From: Devosia sp. SD17-2
Lineage (GTDB): Bacteria; Pseudomonadota; Alphaproteobacteria; Rhizobiales; Devosiaceae
Assembly: GCF_029201565.1 (NCBI RefSeq)
Contig: NZ_CP104002.1
Coordinates: 3,853,501-3,917,500, forward strand
Direction: 5' to 3'
DNA: 64,000 nucleotides
A program made the position numbers and the translations under genes. This document shows, one piece after another, positions 37,366 through 46,528 of this stretch. The notes under the pieces are model-generated. The model searched no databases and was not told where the DNA came from. It saw nothing but the letters and a program-made list of their open reading frames with translations. Positions within the stretch are counted from its first letter, which is position 1, and each line of letters opens with the position of its first letter.

Positions 37366-38648
37366 AGCGCGCTTTCTACCAGCGCCGCGACGCCCATGCC
37401 ACCCGCCGTGCACACGGAAATCAGTGCGCGCTTGTTAACCTCGCCATCGAGCAGTTTTGCCGTCAGCCCGAGGATACGCGCGCCGGTCGCCGCAAAGGGG
37501 TGGCCATAAGCAAGGCTCGAGCCCTTCACATTGATCTTTTCGGGGTCGATCGTGCCCATCACGCTGTCGCGGCCGAGCACATCCTTGCAATAGGTCGGGT
37601 CGTTCCAGGCCTTCAGCGTACACAGAACCTGCGCGGCAAAAGCCTCGTGCAGCTCAAAATAGTCGATGTCTGCAAAACCGAGCCCGGCTCGCTCCAGCAT
37701 TTCGGAGACGGCAATGGTCGGCGCCATGAGCAGGCCCTCGCCATGGGCAAAATCATTGCCGGCAACGCGCCCCAGCGTCAGATAGGCCTGGATCGGCAGG
37801 CCCCGCGCCTTGGCCCAGTCTTCGCTCGCGAGCAGCACACCCGCCGCGCCATCGGTCAGCGGCGTCGAATTGCCGGCCGTCAGCGTGCCGAGCCCGCTCT
37901 TCTTGTCGAAGGAAGGCTTTAGGGTCGACAGCTTTTCAATGGTGGAGTCGGCGCGCACATTGTTGTCACGCACCAGCCCCGCGCAGGGCACGAGCAGATC
38001 GTCGTGGAAGCCTTCTTCATAGGCCTTTGCCGCATTGCGATGGCTGGCAGCGGCCAGCGCATCCTGATCGGCGCGGGTAATGCCCCATTCGCGCGCCATC
38101 AACTCGGCGTGCTGGCCCATGGAGAGGCCGGTGCGCGGCTCGTTGACCGAGGGGGCCACCGGGGCCAGTTCGCCAAAGGAAAAGCCCTTGGTCATTGTCT
38201 TGAACTTCTGGCCACCGGTCTTGGCCTGATTGGCCGCCAGCAGGCGATGCTGGAATTTCGGGCCAAAGACAATCGGGCTGTCCGAAACCGTGTCGGAGCC
38301 GGCGGCGATACCGCTGTCGATCTGGCCCGAGGCAATCTTGCCGGCCAGCACCAGCGCCGCCTGCAGGCTCGTGCCGCAGGCGATCTGCATGGTCGTGCCG
38401 GGCGTGCGGGGCGAGAGACCCGCGTCCAGCAGCGCCTCGCGGGCGAGGTTGAAATCGCGGGAATGGTTGATCACCGCCCCGGCGATGACCTCATCCACCT
38501 TCTCGCCCTTGAGGCCGAACTTATCAGCCAGCCCGCCGAGGGTGGTGGCCAGCATGGAGAGATTGGTTTCATCGGCATAGGCGGTGTTGCCGCGGGCAAA
38601 GGGAATACGGGCCGAGCCAACAATGGCAACGCGCTTGAGTTCAGTCAT
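37362..38648 (-). CDS. fadA: Acetyl-CoA acyltransferase (thiolase, FadA/FadI type)
   Basis: Last step of beta-oxidation: thiolytic cleavage of 3-ketoacyl-CoA. The 428-residue protein has the nucleophile Cys in TMQIACGTSLQAALVLAGKIASGQID, the NEAFA-like ELHEAFAAQ with the catalytic His, and GGMG-like CTAGGMGVAALVE with the second Cys near the C-terminus. KGSSLAYGHPFAATGARI holds another catalytic His. ATG 38648 is the family start; a frame to 38714 would overlap the upstream gene. It follows the multifunctional protein gene by 13 bases. Confidence 0.93.
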   Translation of the reverse strand: MTELKRVAIVGSARIPFARGNTAYADETNLSMLATTLGGLADKFGLKGEKVDEVIAGAVINHSRDFNLAREALLDAGLSPRTPGTTMQIACGTSLQAALVLAGKIASGQIDSGIAAGSDTVSDSPIVFGPKFQHRLLAANQAKTGGQKFKTMTKGFSFGELAPVAPSVNEPRTGLSMGQHAELMAREWGITRADQDALAAASHRNAAKAYEEGFHDDLLVPCAGLVRDNNVRADSTIEKLSTLKPSFDKKSGLGTLTAGNSTPLTDGAAGVLLASEDWAKARGLPIQAYLTLGRVAGNDFAHGEGLLMAPTIAVSEMLERAGLGFADIDYFELHEAFAAQVLCTLKAWNDPTYCKDVLGRDSVMGTIDPEKINVKGSSLAYGHPFAATGARILGLTAKLLDGEVNKRALISVCTAGGMGVAALVESAL

Positions 38649-38661
38649 TGTAATTTCCCCC

Positions 38662-40620
38662 TTATGCCCGGCCATCAGCGCGGGCGCGCATCGGACCACC
38701 GGTGAAGGGCGCAAAGCCCGTGCCCATGATCACCCCCACATCGGCGAGGTCGGCATTAGCGACCACGCCCTCGGCAACAACGATCTCGGTCATGTCGACC
38801 AGAGGCTTCACCAGCTCCTTGCCGAGTGCCGCGAGATCAGCGTGTTCCGGCGGATCGCCCTTGATCGCCTTGCCCTTTTCCCATTTGTAAAAACCTTCGC
38901 CGGTCTTGCGGCCGAGCTTTCCGGCCTCGATCAGCCGGGCAAACTTGCTGCCCTCGGGCACCGCATGACCCAGTTCGGTGGCCACGGATTTGCCGACATC
39001 GAGCCCGACGGTATCCATCAGCTCAATCGGCCCCATGGGCATGCCGAATGCCACCGCGGCGGCATCGAGCAATTCCTTGCTCTCGCCGCGCTCCACCCGC
39101 TCCACCGCGCCCAGCATGTAGGGCATGAGTACGCGGTTGACGAGGAAGCCCGGCGCCGACTTCACCACAACCGGCGATTTGCCGATGGCCAGAGCAAAGC
39201 TGGCGCCCCCCGCAATGGCGTCGTCAGAATTGAAGGTCGAGCGGATTACTTCCACCAGCGGCAGCTGCGCCACCGGATTGAAGAAATGCAGCCCGATCAG
39301 CCGGCCCGGCTCCTGCAGCGCCTCGGCGATGCGTTCAAGCTCGATGGACGAGGTATTGGTCGCCATGATCGCGCCGGGCTTCATCTTGCCTTCGACGCCC
39401 TTGAAGATCGACTGCTTGACCTCGAGCTTCTCGACCACCGCCTCGATGATCACATCGGCACGGGCCACGCCATGGCCCTGCGGGTCGGCGGTGAGGCGCA
39501 GCATGGCGGTGTCGACTTCGCGCTTTTTCTTGTAGCGCTTCTGGAAGAGTTTCTTGGCCCGATCGAGCGCCGGCTGGATGCGCGCCATGTCGAGATCCTG
39601 GAGGGTCACGCTCATGCCGCGATAGGCGCACCAGGCGGCGATATCGCCGCCCATGACGCCGGCGCCGATGACATGGACGCGCGAGAATTTGGTGCCCTTC
39701 TTGCCCTGCTTTTTGAGGCTTTCGGAGAGGAAGAACACGCGCCGGAGATTGGTGGCGGTGGGCGAGCCCATCAGCGGCACAAAGGCGTCGATCTCGCCCC
39801 GGATCATCGCCTGCCAGTCGTCGCCGTGCTTTTCGAACAGTTCGATCAGCGCATAGGGCGCCGGATAGTGCTGGCGCTTGACCTTCTTGCCGACCTCGGC
39901 GCGCATCTTGTTGGCGACATAGTCGCGTAAGAGCGGCTTGCCCATGATCGCCTTGGCGAAGGGCGCGGGCGACGACTTCTTGTGCGCGAGCACGGCCTTG
40001 CGGCCCTCCCAGCGCAGCATGTCGCGATGCCGGACGAGCTTGTCGACGAGGTTCATGCCCCGCGCTGCCCCCGCCCGCAGCATGCGGCCGGTCAGCATGA
40101 TCTGCATGGCATCGACCGGCCCGGCCTGACGGATCGAGCGGCCGGTGCCGCCAAAGCCGGGGAAAATGCCGAGGTTCACTTCGGGGAAACCGATGCGGGT
40201 TTTGTCGTCATTGACGGCAATGCGGTAGTGGCAGGCGAGCGCCAGCTCGAGCCCACCGCCAAGGCAGAAGCCGTGAATACCCGCGACCACCGGGATCTTC
40301 ATATTCTCGATGCGGGCGAACAGCGCATGGGTCCGGCGCAGCGCTTCGGGCAGCACCGAGAAATCGCTCATTGCGTCAAATTCGGAGACATCGGCCCCGG
40401 CGATGAAGCCGGAATCCTTGCCCGAGAGCAGGACCACGCCCACCAGCTCACCTGAGCGGCCGAGATCCTCGAAGCGCGCCACCAGCGTTTCGAGCTCCAT
40501 GATCGCTTCGCGGCTCAGCGTATTGACCGGCCCGGGCGAGTTGATGGTCAGCCAGCCGATCTTTTCGAGATCGGTGTGGAAGCTCCAGTTCTTCGTGTCT
40601 GTTGCCTGTGGGGCGATCAT
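38662..40620 (-). CDS. fadJ: Fatty-acid oxidation multifunctional protein (enoyl-CoA hydratase / 3-hydroxyacyl-CoA dehydrogenase)
   Basis: Two middle steps of beta-oxidation in one 652-residue protein. N-terminal crotonase domain: DSGFIAGADVSEFD and HGFCLGGGLELALACHYRIAV, giving the oxyanion glycines and catalytic Glu. NAD-binding domain: VIGAGVMGGDIAAWCAYRGM. The substrate-binding domains follow with KSAPGFLVNRVLMPYM and a C-terminal GTGFAPFTGGPMRARAD. It ends soon after that block; usual homologues run some 50-80 residues further, so the C-terminus is shortened. Its partner is the thiolase gene immediately downstream. Confidence 0.9.
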   Translation of the reverse strand: MIAPQATDTKNWSFHTDLEKIGWLTINSPGPVNTLSREAIMELETLVARFEDLGRSGELVGVVLLSGKDSGFIAGADVSEFDAMSDFSVLPEALRRTHALFARIENMKIPVVAGIHGFCLGGGLELALACHYRIAVNDDKTRIGFPEVNLGIFPGFGGTGRSIRQAGPVDAMQIMLTGRMLRAGAARGMNLVDKLVRHRDMLRWEGRKAVLAHKKSSPAPFAKAIMGKPLLRDYVANKMRAEVGKKVKRQHYPAPYALIELFEKHGDDWQAMIRGEIDAFVPLMGSPTATNLRRVFFLSESLKKQGKKGTKFSRVHVIGAGVMGGDIAAWCAYRGMSVTLQDLDMARIQPALDRAKKLFQKRYKKKREVDTAMLRLTADPQGHGVARADVIIEAVVEKLEVKQSIFKGVEGKMKPGAIMATNTSSIELERIAEALQEPGRLIGLHFFNPVAQLPLVEVIRSTFNSDDAIAGGASFALAIGKSPVVVKSAPGFLVNRVLMPYMLGAVERVERGESKELLDAAAVAFGMPMGPIELMDTVGLDVGKSVATELGHAVPEGSKFARLIEAGKLGRKTGEGFYKWEKGKAIKGDPPEHADLAALGKELVKPLVDMTEIVVAEGVVANADLADVGVIMGTGFAPFTGGPMRARADGRA

Positions 40621-40673
40621 CTTGGCTCCTCGGAATTGGCTTGGCTTGTCGCCATTTTATTCAAGTGCACCGG

Positions 40674-40705
40674 CCTCCTCCCTCCCCTTGATGGGGCGGG
40701 AGGCG
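40674..40705. repeat. GC-rich palindromic repeat, copy A5
   Basis: CCTCCCTCCCC and GGGGCGGGAGG form an inverted repeat with one mismatch around TTGAT. Shortest member of the family, between fadE and the multifunctional protein gene. Confidence 0.6.
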
Positions 40706-40739
40706 CCAGCGAACACTTGCAGCGCTATAATTGTTACCT

Positions 40740-43205
40740 CTACTCCGCCGCAACGCGCGGCGGCGTCTGCTTAAGCACATCCTTGTCGAAATCGTCGACC
40801 ATGACCACTCGTTCCGTCGCCTCGTCGGCGGCCCGCATGATCCCGGCCTCGTTGTCGTTCAGAACTCCGGCTTCCACCGCATCGACGAAGGGGTCCCGGT
40901 CGAGACGACGTTCGATAATGCCCTTGCGCGCGGCGCGGATGAACCTTGTCTCGATTTCCTCCGCTTCCGTCACCTTGATCAGGGCATCCTCGAGCACACC
41001 GGTAACATCATTGGGGTCATTGGTGACATAGACGCCGGTGGTCAGGCGATCGCGGAAGGCACCGGGCTTCAGAACGGCCCGCACGAAGCGATAATTAATG
41101 CTGTCCGAGGCCCGCTTGGCGTGACGCCCGAGCGGGAAGCAGAGAATGCGCATGGCCCAGGCAAAGACCGGATTGGGGAAATTGTCGAAGATTTCGCCAA
41201 AGATCTTTTCCATCGAGGCGATGCGATCCTGCATGATGGCCTCGACCACTTCCTTGTCCTCTGCGATGCGGCCTTCCTCGTCGAAACGCTTGAGCGTCGC
41301 CGACATGAGGTAGAGATCGCCCAGAAGGTCGGCCATGCGGCCCGAGATCTTCTGCTTGCTCTTGAGCGCACCGCCGAGAACCACCGTGGTCCAGTCGGCC
41401 ACCAGCGCATAGGCCTGCGAATAGCGGTGGAGCTTGCGATACCAGCCGGCCATCGGGCCGTCATTGGGGGCAGAGGCGAAGGCGCCATTGGTCAGCCCGT
41501 GGAGGAAGCTCGCCACGATATTGCGCAGCATGAACTTGGTGTGGCCACCAAAGGCAGTGTCGAAGGCGTCGAGCCCGGCCTTGCGATCCGGGTTCTGGGC
41601 CGCCTGCACTTCCTTGAGCAGATAGGGATGGGCGCGCAGCACGCCCTGGGCAAAGGTCATCAGCGTGCGGGTGAGAATATTCGCCCCTTCCACGGTGATC
41701 GCCACCGGGATCGCCATATAGCCGCCGAAGAGATAATTGCCCGGCCCATCCTGAATGGCGCGGCCACCCTGAATGTCGAAGGCGTCGTCCATGCTGTCGC
41801 GCATGGCCTCGGTGGTGGTGTATTTCAGCAGGCCCGCGATCACCGCCGGGCGCTGGCCTTCGTCGACCATGGACGCAGTGAGGCGGCGTGCGGCCTCAAA
41901 GGAATAGGCGCGCTTGACCATTTCGCCGAGCGGTTCGGCCACCCCTTCCATCAGCCCGACCGGAATGCCGAACTGGCGGCGCACCCGTGCATAGGCCGAG
42001 GTGGTGCGCAGCGTCTGCTTGAGCGAGGTGGTGCCAATGGCGGGCAGCGAGATGGCGCGGCCGGTCGAGAGACACTCCATCAGCATGCGCCAGCCCTGGC
42101 CGGCATAATCTGTACCGCCGATGAGGAATTCCATCGGGATGAACACATCCCGCCCCCGCACGGGGCCGTTCATGAAGGCCTGGCGAGACGGGAAGTGGCG
42201 GCGGCCGATATCCATGCCGGGATGGTCATGCGGCACAAGCGCGAGCGTGATGCCGATGGTGTCGCCACGGCCCAGATGATTGTCCGGGTCCTTGAGGATG
42301 AAGGCAAGGCCGACCAGCGTCGCAACCGGCGCGAGCGTGATGTAGCGCTTGTCGAAGGAGAGGCGCACGCCCAGCACTTCCTGGCCATTATACAGGCCCT
42401 TGGTGACGGTGCCGTAGTCGCGCATGCCGCCGGCATCGGAGCCGGAATGGACGCCGGTGAGCGCGAAGCACGGCACTTCCTGGCCATTGGCGAGGCGATG
42501 GAGATATTTGTCCTTTTGCGCCGGAGTGCCATATTTTTCGAGCAGTTCACCCGGTCCGAGCGAATTGGGCACCATGACGGTGATGCCTGCGGCCACCGAG
42601 CGGCTGGCGATCTTGGAAACGATCATCGACTGCGCCTGGGCCGAAAAGCCCAGACCGCCATGTTCCTTGGCAATCAGCATACCGAGGAAGCCATTGTCCT
42701 TGAAGAACTGCCAGATTTCCGGGCTGAGATCGGCGCGGTTGTGACGAATGTCCCAGTCGTCGAGCATCTGGCAGGCCACCGCAGTGGGGCCATCGAGAAA
42801 GGCCTGTTCTTCGGCGGTCAGCGTCAGCGGGCGGATTGTGGTGAGCTTGTCCCAGTCCGGGCGACCGGAAAAGAGTTCGGCGTCCCAGCCGACCGTGCCG
42901 GCGTCGAGCGCTTCCTGCTCGGTGCGGCTGACCTTTGGCAGGATGGTTTTCACCGCGCCATAGACGGGGGTGGTGAGCACAGCCTTGCGCAGCGGCGCAA
43001 TGGCCAAAAGCAGGAGTATGGCGCCGAATACCAGCAGCAGCCAGCTACCGAAGCCAAGGCCATAGGCGGCGCCCGTGGGGGTAAAATCGATCCCCGCGAG
43101 GAGGCCGATGACCACCGCCGCAAGGCCCCATTGCCAGAGCGGGGCCTCCCGCACTGCAAGGAATGCGAAAACCACCAGACTGATCACGACAAGTATCAGT
43201 GTCAC
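40740..43205 (-). CDS. fadE: Acyl-CoA dehydrogenase FadE
   Basis: First step of beta-oxidation: FAD-dependent oxidation of acyl-CoA to enoyl-CoA, linked to the respiratory chain. The GTG start at 43205 gives an 821-residue protein, close to the E. coli FadE length. A hydrophobic N-terminus with three helices (to about residue 80) is followed by the acyl-CoA dehydrogenase core with GLGFSAQAQSMIVSKIASRSVAAGITVMVPNSLGPGELL, and a C-terminal DUF1974-like domain. GAGGAC precedes the GTG; an earlier start at 43259 would add 18 residues with no membrane character. First gene of the leftward fad run. Confidence 0.93.
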   Translation of the reverse strand: MTLILVVISLVVFAFLAVREAPLWQWGLAAVVIGLLAGIDFTPTGAAYGLGFGSWLLLVFGAILLLLAIAPLRKAVLTTPVYGAVKTILPKVSRTEQEALDAGTVGWDAELFSGRPDWDKLTTIRPLTLTAEEQAFLDGPTAVACQMLDDWDIRHNRADLSPEIWQFFKDNGFLGMLIAKEHGGLGFSAQAQSMIVSKIASRSVAAGITVMVPNSLGPGELLEKYGTPAQKDKYLHRLANGQEVPCFALTGVHSGSDAGGMRDYGTVTKGLYNGQEVLGVRLSFDKRYITLAPVATLVGLAFILKDPDNHLGRGDTIGITLALVPHDHPGMDIGRRHFPSRQAFMNGPVRGRDVFIPMEFLIGGTDYAGQGWRMLMECLSTGRAISLPAIGTTSLKQTLRTTSAYARVRRQFGIPVGLMEGVAEPLGEMVKRAYSFEAARRLTASMVDEGQRPAVIAGLLKYTTTEAMRDSMDDAFDIQGGRAIQDGPGNYLFGGYMAIPVAITVEGANILTRTLMTFAQGVLRAHPYLLKEVQAAQNPDRKAGLDAFDTAFGGHTKFMLRNIVASFLHGLTNGAFASAPNDGPMAGWYRKLHRYSQAYALVADWTTVVLGGALKSKQKISGRMADLLGDLYLMSATLKRFDEEGRIAEDKEVVEAIMQDRIASMEKIFGEIFDNFPNPVFAWAMRILCFPLGRHAKRASDSINYRFVRAVLKPGAFRDRLTTGVYVTNDPNDVTGVLEDALIKVTEAEEIETRFIRAARKGIIERRLDRDPFVDAVEAGVLNDNEAGIMRAADEATERVVMVDDFDKDVLKQTPPRVAAE

Positions 43206-43351
43206 TGCAATGTCCTCCTCGGACGAGACTGCCCCAAACGGCTTCGTCCACGCTGTCAATTTGACCGGCGCCCCATCGGCGCGCCCGCTTGCCCCCTCGT
43301 GACGACGCCAGAAAGCACCCCGCCAGGGCCGTTGTTCCCTATTTAGCGTAC

Positions 43352-43367
43352 TTTACGTAAACGTCAA
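43352..43367. promoter_or_regulatory. ACGT-type palindrome 1, candidate MerR (LiuR-like) operator
   Basis: TTTACGTAAACGTCAA. It matches the reverse complement of site 2 in 14 of 16 positions. ACGT-spaced palindromes of this kind are reported for LiuR-type MerR regulators of fatty-acid and branched-chain amino-acid degradation in proteobacteria. Located 147 bases before the fadE start. Confidence 0.7.
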
Positions 43368-43476
43368 CCAAGCTCCCTATGCGTTCATTTTGCATAACTG
43401 TCGAAGAACCTCCCCTTCGACATGCAAACCAGTCGGCCCGACCAATCGTTGCATGGTGAATGCGCCCGGCAACTGT

Positions 43477-43492
43477 TTGACGCTAACGTAAA
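43477..43492. promoter_or_regulatory. ACGT-type palindrome 2, candidate MerR (LiuR-like) operator
   Basis: TTGACGCTAACGTAAA, the near-perfect complement of site 1. It lies 110 bases before the fadD start. The MerR gene that could bind it is co-transcribed with fadD. Confidence 0.7.
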
Positions 43493-43602
43493 GGCATGGA
43501 ATAATTCTTACTGCTGCCGGGGGTCTTTCCCCGTCCGAACCCAAAGGGCGGAACGGCAGGGCGAGGTAGCCACCGCGACGCGGGGCCTGGAGGAGGACCA
43601 GC

Positions 43603-45315
43603 ATGGACATCACCGACACCGCACAGGAAAACCTGCGCCCCTGGATCAGAACCTATCCCGAGGGCATTTCCTGGACGAGCGAGATCGATGTGACGCCCGT
43701 GCATGAGCAGGTTCTGGCCGCCTGCGCCAAGACCCCCTCGGCCGTGGCGCTGGATTTTCTCGGCGGCACTACGAGCTTCGGCGAGCTGGCCAAGGCCATC
43801 ACCGCCTTTGCCGGCGCGCTGCAGAGCAAATATGGCGTCACCAAGGGCACGCGCGTCGCCATCATGCTGCCCAATACGCCTTTCTACCCGATCGCCTATT
43901 ACGGCGTGCTGCGGGCGGGCGGGACGGTGGTCAACTGCAATCCGCTCTATACCGTTTCCGAGCTCAGCCACATCACCGCCAATGCCGGCGCCGATGTCAT
44001 GGTGACGCTCGATCTCCAGCAGATCTTTGTAAAGGGCGAGGCCCTGCTCGAGGCCGGCCATGTCAAATCGCTGATCGTCTGCCATTTCCCGGACGCGCTG
44101 CCGCTGGCCAAGAAGGTTCTGTTCTCGCTGTTCAAGCGAAAGGACCTCGCCAAGCCGGGCAAGTCACCGCACGCTGCCAAGCTTGCGCATTTCAACGACC
44201 TGATCGAGGCCCGTCAGACCCCCAGCGCGGTGGTCATCGACACGCACAAGGATATCGCGGTCCAGCAATATACCGGCGGCACCACCGGCATTCCCAAGGG
44301 GGCGCTGCTCACCCATGCCAATATCGCGGCCAATATGAGCCAGATCGATGCATGGGGGAGCAAGCTCTTCTACACGCCATCCAAGGTCGTGGCCGTTCTG
44401 CCCTTCTTCCACATCTTTGCCATGACGGTCTGCATGAACGTGCCGCTGTGCAACGGCACACAGGTGGTGATGCTGCCGCGTTTCGAGCTCAAGGCGCTGC
44501 TCGCCCTGTTGACGCGCACCCGCGCCAATGTGCTCCCCGCCGTGCCGACCCTGCTCAACGCCATCGCCCGCTCCAGCGCTACGGCTGAACAGCTCTCGAG
44601 CCTGGAAGTGGCCATTTCCGGCGGTGCGGCCCTGCCCGATGAGGTCCGCAACGCCTTTGCCAAGAAGTCCAAGGCGCTGCTGGCGGAAGGCTATGGGCTG
44701 ACCGAGGCGTCTCCGGTGGTCTGCTGCGCCGCCCTGCGCGTCGCCTCCAAGCCGATGTCCATCGGCCTGCCGCTGCCCGGCACCGACATCCGCTTTGTCA
44801 ATGTCGATACCGGCAAGGTGGTCGGCATCGACGAGAATGGCGAACTGCAGGTCAAGGGGCCGCAGGTCATGAAGGGCTATTACGATAACCCCCAGGCCAG
44901 CGAAGAAGCCTTCATGGACGGCTGGCTGCGCACTGGCGACGTCGGCCACATCGATGAAGACGGCTATGTCTTCCTCGTCGACCGTATCAAGGACCTCATT
45001 ATCTGCTCGGGGTTCAACGTCTATCCGCGCGTCATCGAGGAAGCGCTGATGACCCATGAGGCGGTCGAGGAGACCAATGTCATCGGCGTCGACGACGAGT
45101 ATCGCGGCGAGGCCCCTGTCGCCTACGTCAAGCTGCGCGAGGGCAAGAGCGTCAGCGAGGCCGACCTCAAGCACTTCCTCGTCGACAAGCTCAACAAGAT
45201 TGAAATGCCCAAGGAAATCATCTTCAAGGATGCCCTGCCCAAGACCCTGATCGGAAAGCTGTCCAAGAAGGAGCTTCGGGAGGAATATGCGCACCAGAAA
45301 GCCGGCAAGAAGTGA
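43603..45315 (+). CDS. fadD: Long-chain acyl-CoA synthetase
   Basis: Activates fatty acids to acyl-CoA with ATP and CoA, at the inner membrane. The 570-residue adenylate-forming enzyme has the P-loop-like YTGGTTGIPKGALLTHANIAAN, the A5 motif EGYGLTEASPVV, GWLRTGDVGHIDEDGYVFLVDRIKDLIICSGFNVYPRVIEEAL, and the C-terminal catalytic Lys in ALPKTLIGKLSKKELRE. Length is standard. ATG 43603 has GGAGGA upstream. It overlaps the MerR regulator gene by four bases and diverges from fadE. Confidence 0.93.
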   Translation: MDITDTAQENLRPWIRTYPEGISWTSEIDVTPVHEQVLAACAKTPSAVALDFLGGTTSFGELAKAITAFAGALQSKYGVTKGTRVAIMLPNTPFYPIAYYGVLRAGGTVVNCNPLYTVSELSHITANAGADVMVTLDLQQIFVKGEALLEAGHVKSLIVCHFPDALPLAKKVLFSLFKRKDLAKPGKSPHAAKLAHFNDLIEARQTPSAVVIDTHKDIAVQQYTGGTTGIPKGALLTHANIAANMSQIDAWGSKLFYTPSKVVAVLPFFHIFAMTVCMNVPLCNGTQVVMLPRFELKALLALLTRTRANVLPAVPTLLNAIARSSATAEQLSSLEVAISGGAALPDEVRNAFAKKSKALLAEGYGLTEASPVVCCAALRVASKPMSIGLPLPGTDIRFVNVDTGKVVGIDENGELQVKGPQVMKGYYDNPQASEEAFMDGWLRTGDVGHIDEDGYVFLVDRIKDLIICSGFNVYPRVIEEALMTHEAVEETNVIGVDDEYRGEAPVAYVKLREGKSVSEADLKHFLVDKLNKIEMPKEIIFKDALPKTLIGKLSKKELREEYAHQKAGKK

Positions 45316-45698
45316 ACCGTATAGACGCCGATAGCCCCGATCTCTATTCGATCGCCGACCTCGCCCGGGAATTCGATATCTCGACCCGGGCCATCCGCTT
45401 CTACGAATCCAAGGGACTGCTCTCCCCCGAGCGGCTCGGCGCTACCCGTATCTTCCGCCGCCGCGACCGCGCGCGTTTGATCCTCATACTGCGCGGCAAG
45501 CGCCTCGGGTTTAGTTTAAGAGAGATTTCCGACTATCTCGGACTTTACGATGCTGACCGCAACCAGCAGGTCACCATGCTCGCCGAAAAGGTCGACGAAC
45601 GGCTCGAAATCCTCGAACAACAGCTGTCTGACCTGCAGACCACGATTGCCGAGCTCAAGGAAATCCGCAAACTGGCGATCGAACGAGTCGCGAGTTAA
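45312..45698 (+). CDS. MerR family regulator, LiuR-like
   Basis: A 128-residue regulator. The N-terminal MerR helix-turn-helix reads YSIADLAREFDISTRAIRFYESKGLLSPERLGATRIF, followed by a wing and a C-terminal dimerisation coiled coil (ERLEILEQQLSDLQTTIAELKEI). No metal-binding cysteines are present, as in the LiuR/PsrA-associated group for acyl-CoA metabolism. It starts with GTG overlapping the fadD stop (GTGA), so is co-expressed and may sense an acyl-CoA to control the whole fad region through the two palindromes upstream. The regulator's ligand is inferred, not seen. Confidence 0.9.
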   Translation: MNRIDADSPDLYSIADLAREFDISTRAIRFYESKGLLSPERLGATRIFRRRDRARLILILRGKRLGFSLREISDYLGLYDADRNQQVTMLAEKVDERLEILEQQLSDLQTTIAELKEIRKLAIERVAS

Positions 45699-45708
45699 GA
45701 GTAGGTTC

Positions 45709-46242
45709 ATGCCCGAGCTGTTTGCCGCGCTGACCGATGGGTCCAACCACCCCCATAAATGGCCCGGCGCCATGCTGGTGTGCAGCCAGACCGAAGCCCG
45801 GCGCAATGGCGCTGAATGGGCGCCCACGCACATCATTTCCATCTACGGCCCCCAAAGCCGCTATCTCGGCCTGCCCGACTTCGACCAGTCCCGGCAGCTT
45901 CATGCGCGTTTCGAGGACACGCTCGACCCGACGACGCCCGGCGCGCCGACCCTTGCCGACATCGAGGCCATCATCGCCTTCGTCGACGGCCTGCCCAGGG
46001 ATGCGCGGCTGATGATCCATTGCCTGCAGGGCAGCACCCGCGCCGCCGCCGTGGCGCTGGGCATTCTCGCCCGCTCGCTTTCCGTCGACAAAGCCGGCCA
46101 GACCATTTTCCGTGCCTGCGCCAATGCCGCGCCAAATCCCCTGCTCGTCGCCCTCTGGGACCGCGCCCTGGGCCTCGACGGCAAACTGATCAAAGCCGGC
46201 CGCAAATTCCCCACCGCGGGGCTAAGGCGGGCCGTGGCTTAG
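45709..46242 (+). CDS. Dual-specificity/tyrosine-phosphatase-like protein
   Basis: A 177-residue protein with the phosphatase loop HCLQGSTRAAA (Cys-X5-Arg) at about residue 104-114 and an upstream DFDQS-type aspartate region for the general acid. The family (tyrosine phosphatase-like, PF-type DSP in alphaproteobacteria) dephosphorylates Tyr or phosphoinositide-like substrates; the real substrate is unknown. ATG 45709 lies ten bases after the MerR stop and may be on the same mRNA. It converges on the UVR-motif gene, whose stop overlaps by four bases. Confidence 0.78.
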   Translation: MPELFAALTDGSNHPHKWPGAMLVCSQTEARRNGAEWAPTHIISIYGPQSRYLGLPDFDQSRQLHARFEDTLDPTTPGAPTLADIEAIIAFVDGLPRDARLMIHCLQGSTRAAAVALGILARSLSVDKAGQTIFRACANAAPNPLLVALWDRALGLDGKLIKAGRKFPTAGLRRAVA

Positions 46243-46517
46243 TCGTCACCGCGACGGTTCTTCGTCAGAAAATCGGGCTTCTTGGGCTTCACCCACCCCT
46301 TGGGCGGCTGGCGGACTGGGATTTGCGTTCCCAGCCCCATCGCCCCCGGCGGGGGCTGGCCGACGAGCGGCTCCCCATCCTCGCCCTGCCCTTCCCCCTT
46401 CACTCGCAAAATCTCGTTGCGGAGGGCCGCGGCCTTTTCGAAATCCATCGCCTCGGCGGCGTCTGCCATCTGCTTTTCGAGCGCCACCAGCCGCTCGTGA
46501 TTGGTCCTGGCTGACAT
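46239..46517 (-). CDS. Small UVR-motif protein
   Basis: A 92-residue protein. The N-terminal helical hairpin RLVALEKQMADAAEAMDFEKAAALRNEILRVKGE is a UVR domain, as used by UvrB and UvrC for dimerisation. The C-terminal half is rich in Gly, Pro and basic residues with no fold I recognise. Function unknown; it may bind a nucleotide-excision or clp-type partner. ATG 46517 has GGGGAGA upstream. It lies 11 bases after the DNA ligase gene on the same strand, which suggests a shared DNA-repair transcript. Confidence 0.8.
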   Translation of the reverse strand: MSARTNHERLVALEKQMADAAEAMDFEKAAALRNEILRVKGEGQGEDGEPLVGQPPPGAMGLGTQIPVRQPPKGWVKPKKPDFLTKNRRGDD

Positions 46518-46528
46518 TTCTGTCTCCC

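Larger units (their letters stand above)
43206..43602. promoter_or_regulatory. Divergent promoter region of fadE and fadD
   Basis: These 397 bases separate the starts of fadE (leftward) and fadD (rightward) and contain two matching 16-base palindromic sites, listed separately. No gene is seen. Confidence 0.8.

Noticed and set aside
40731..43346. 871-residue frame on the plus strand opposite fadE
   Set aside because: It is the shadow of a GC-rich gene with strong codon bias; composition is low-complexity His, Gly, Ala, Arg and no domain is recognisable.
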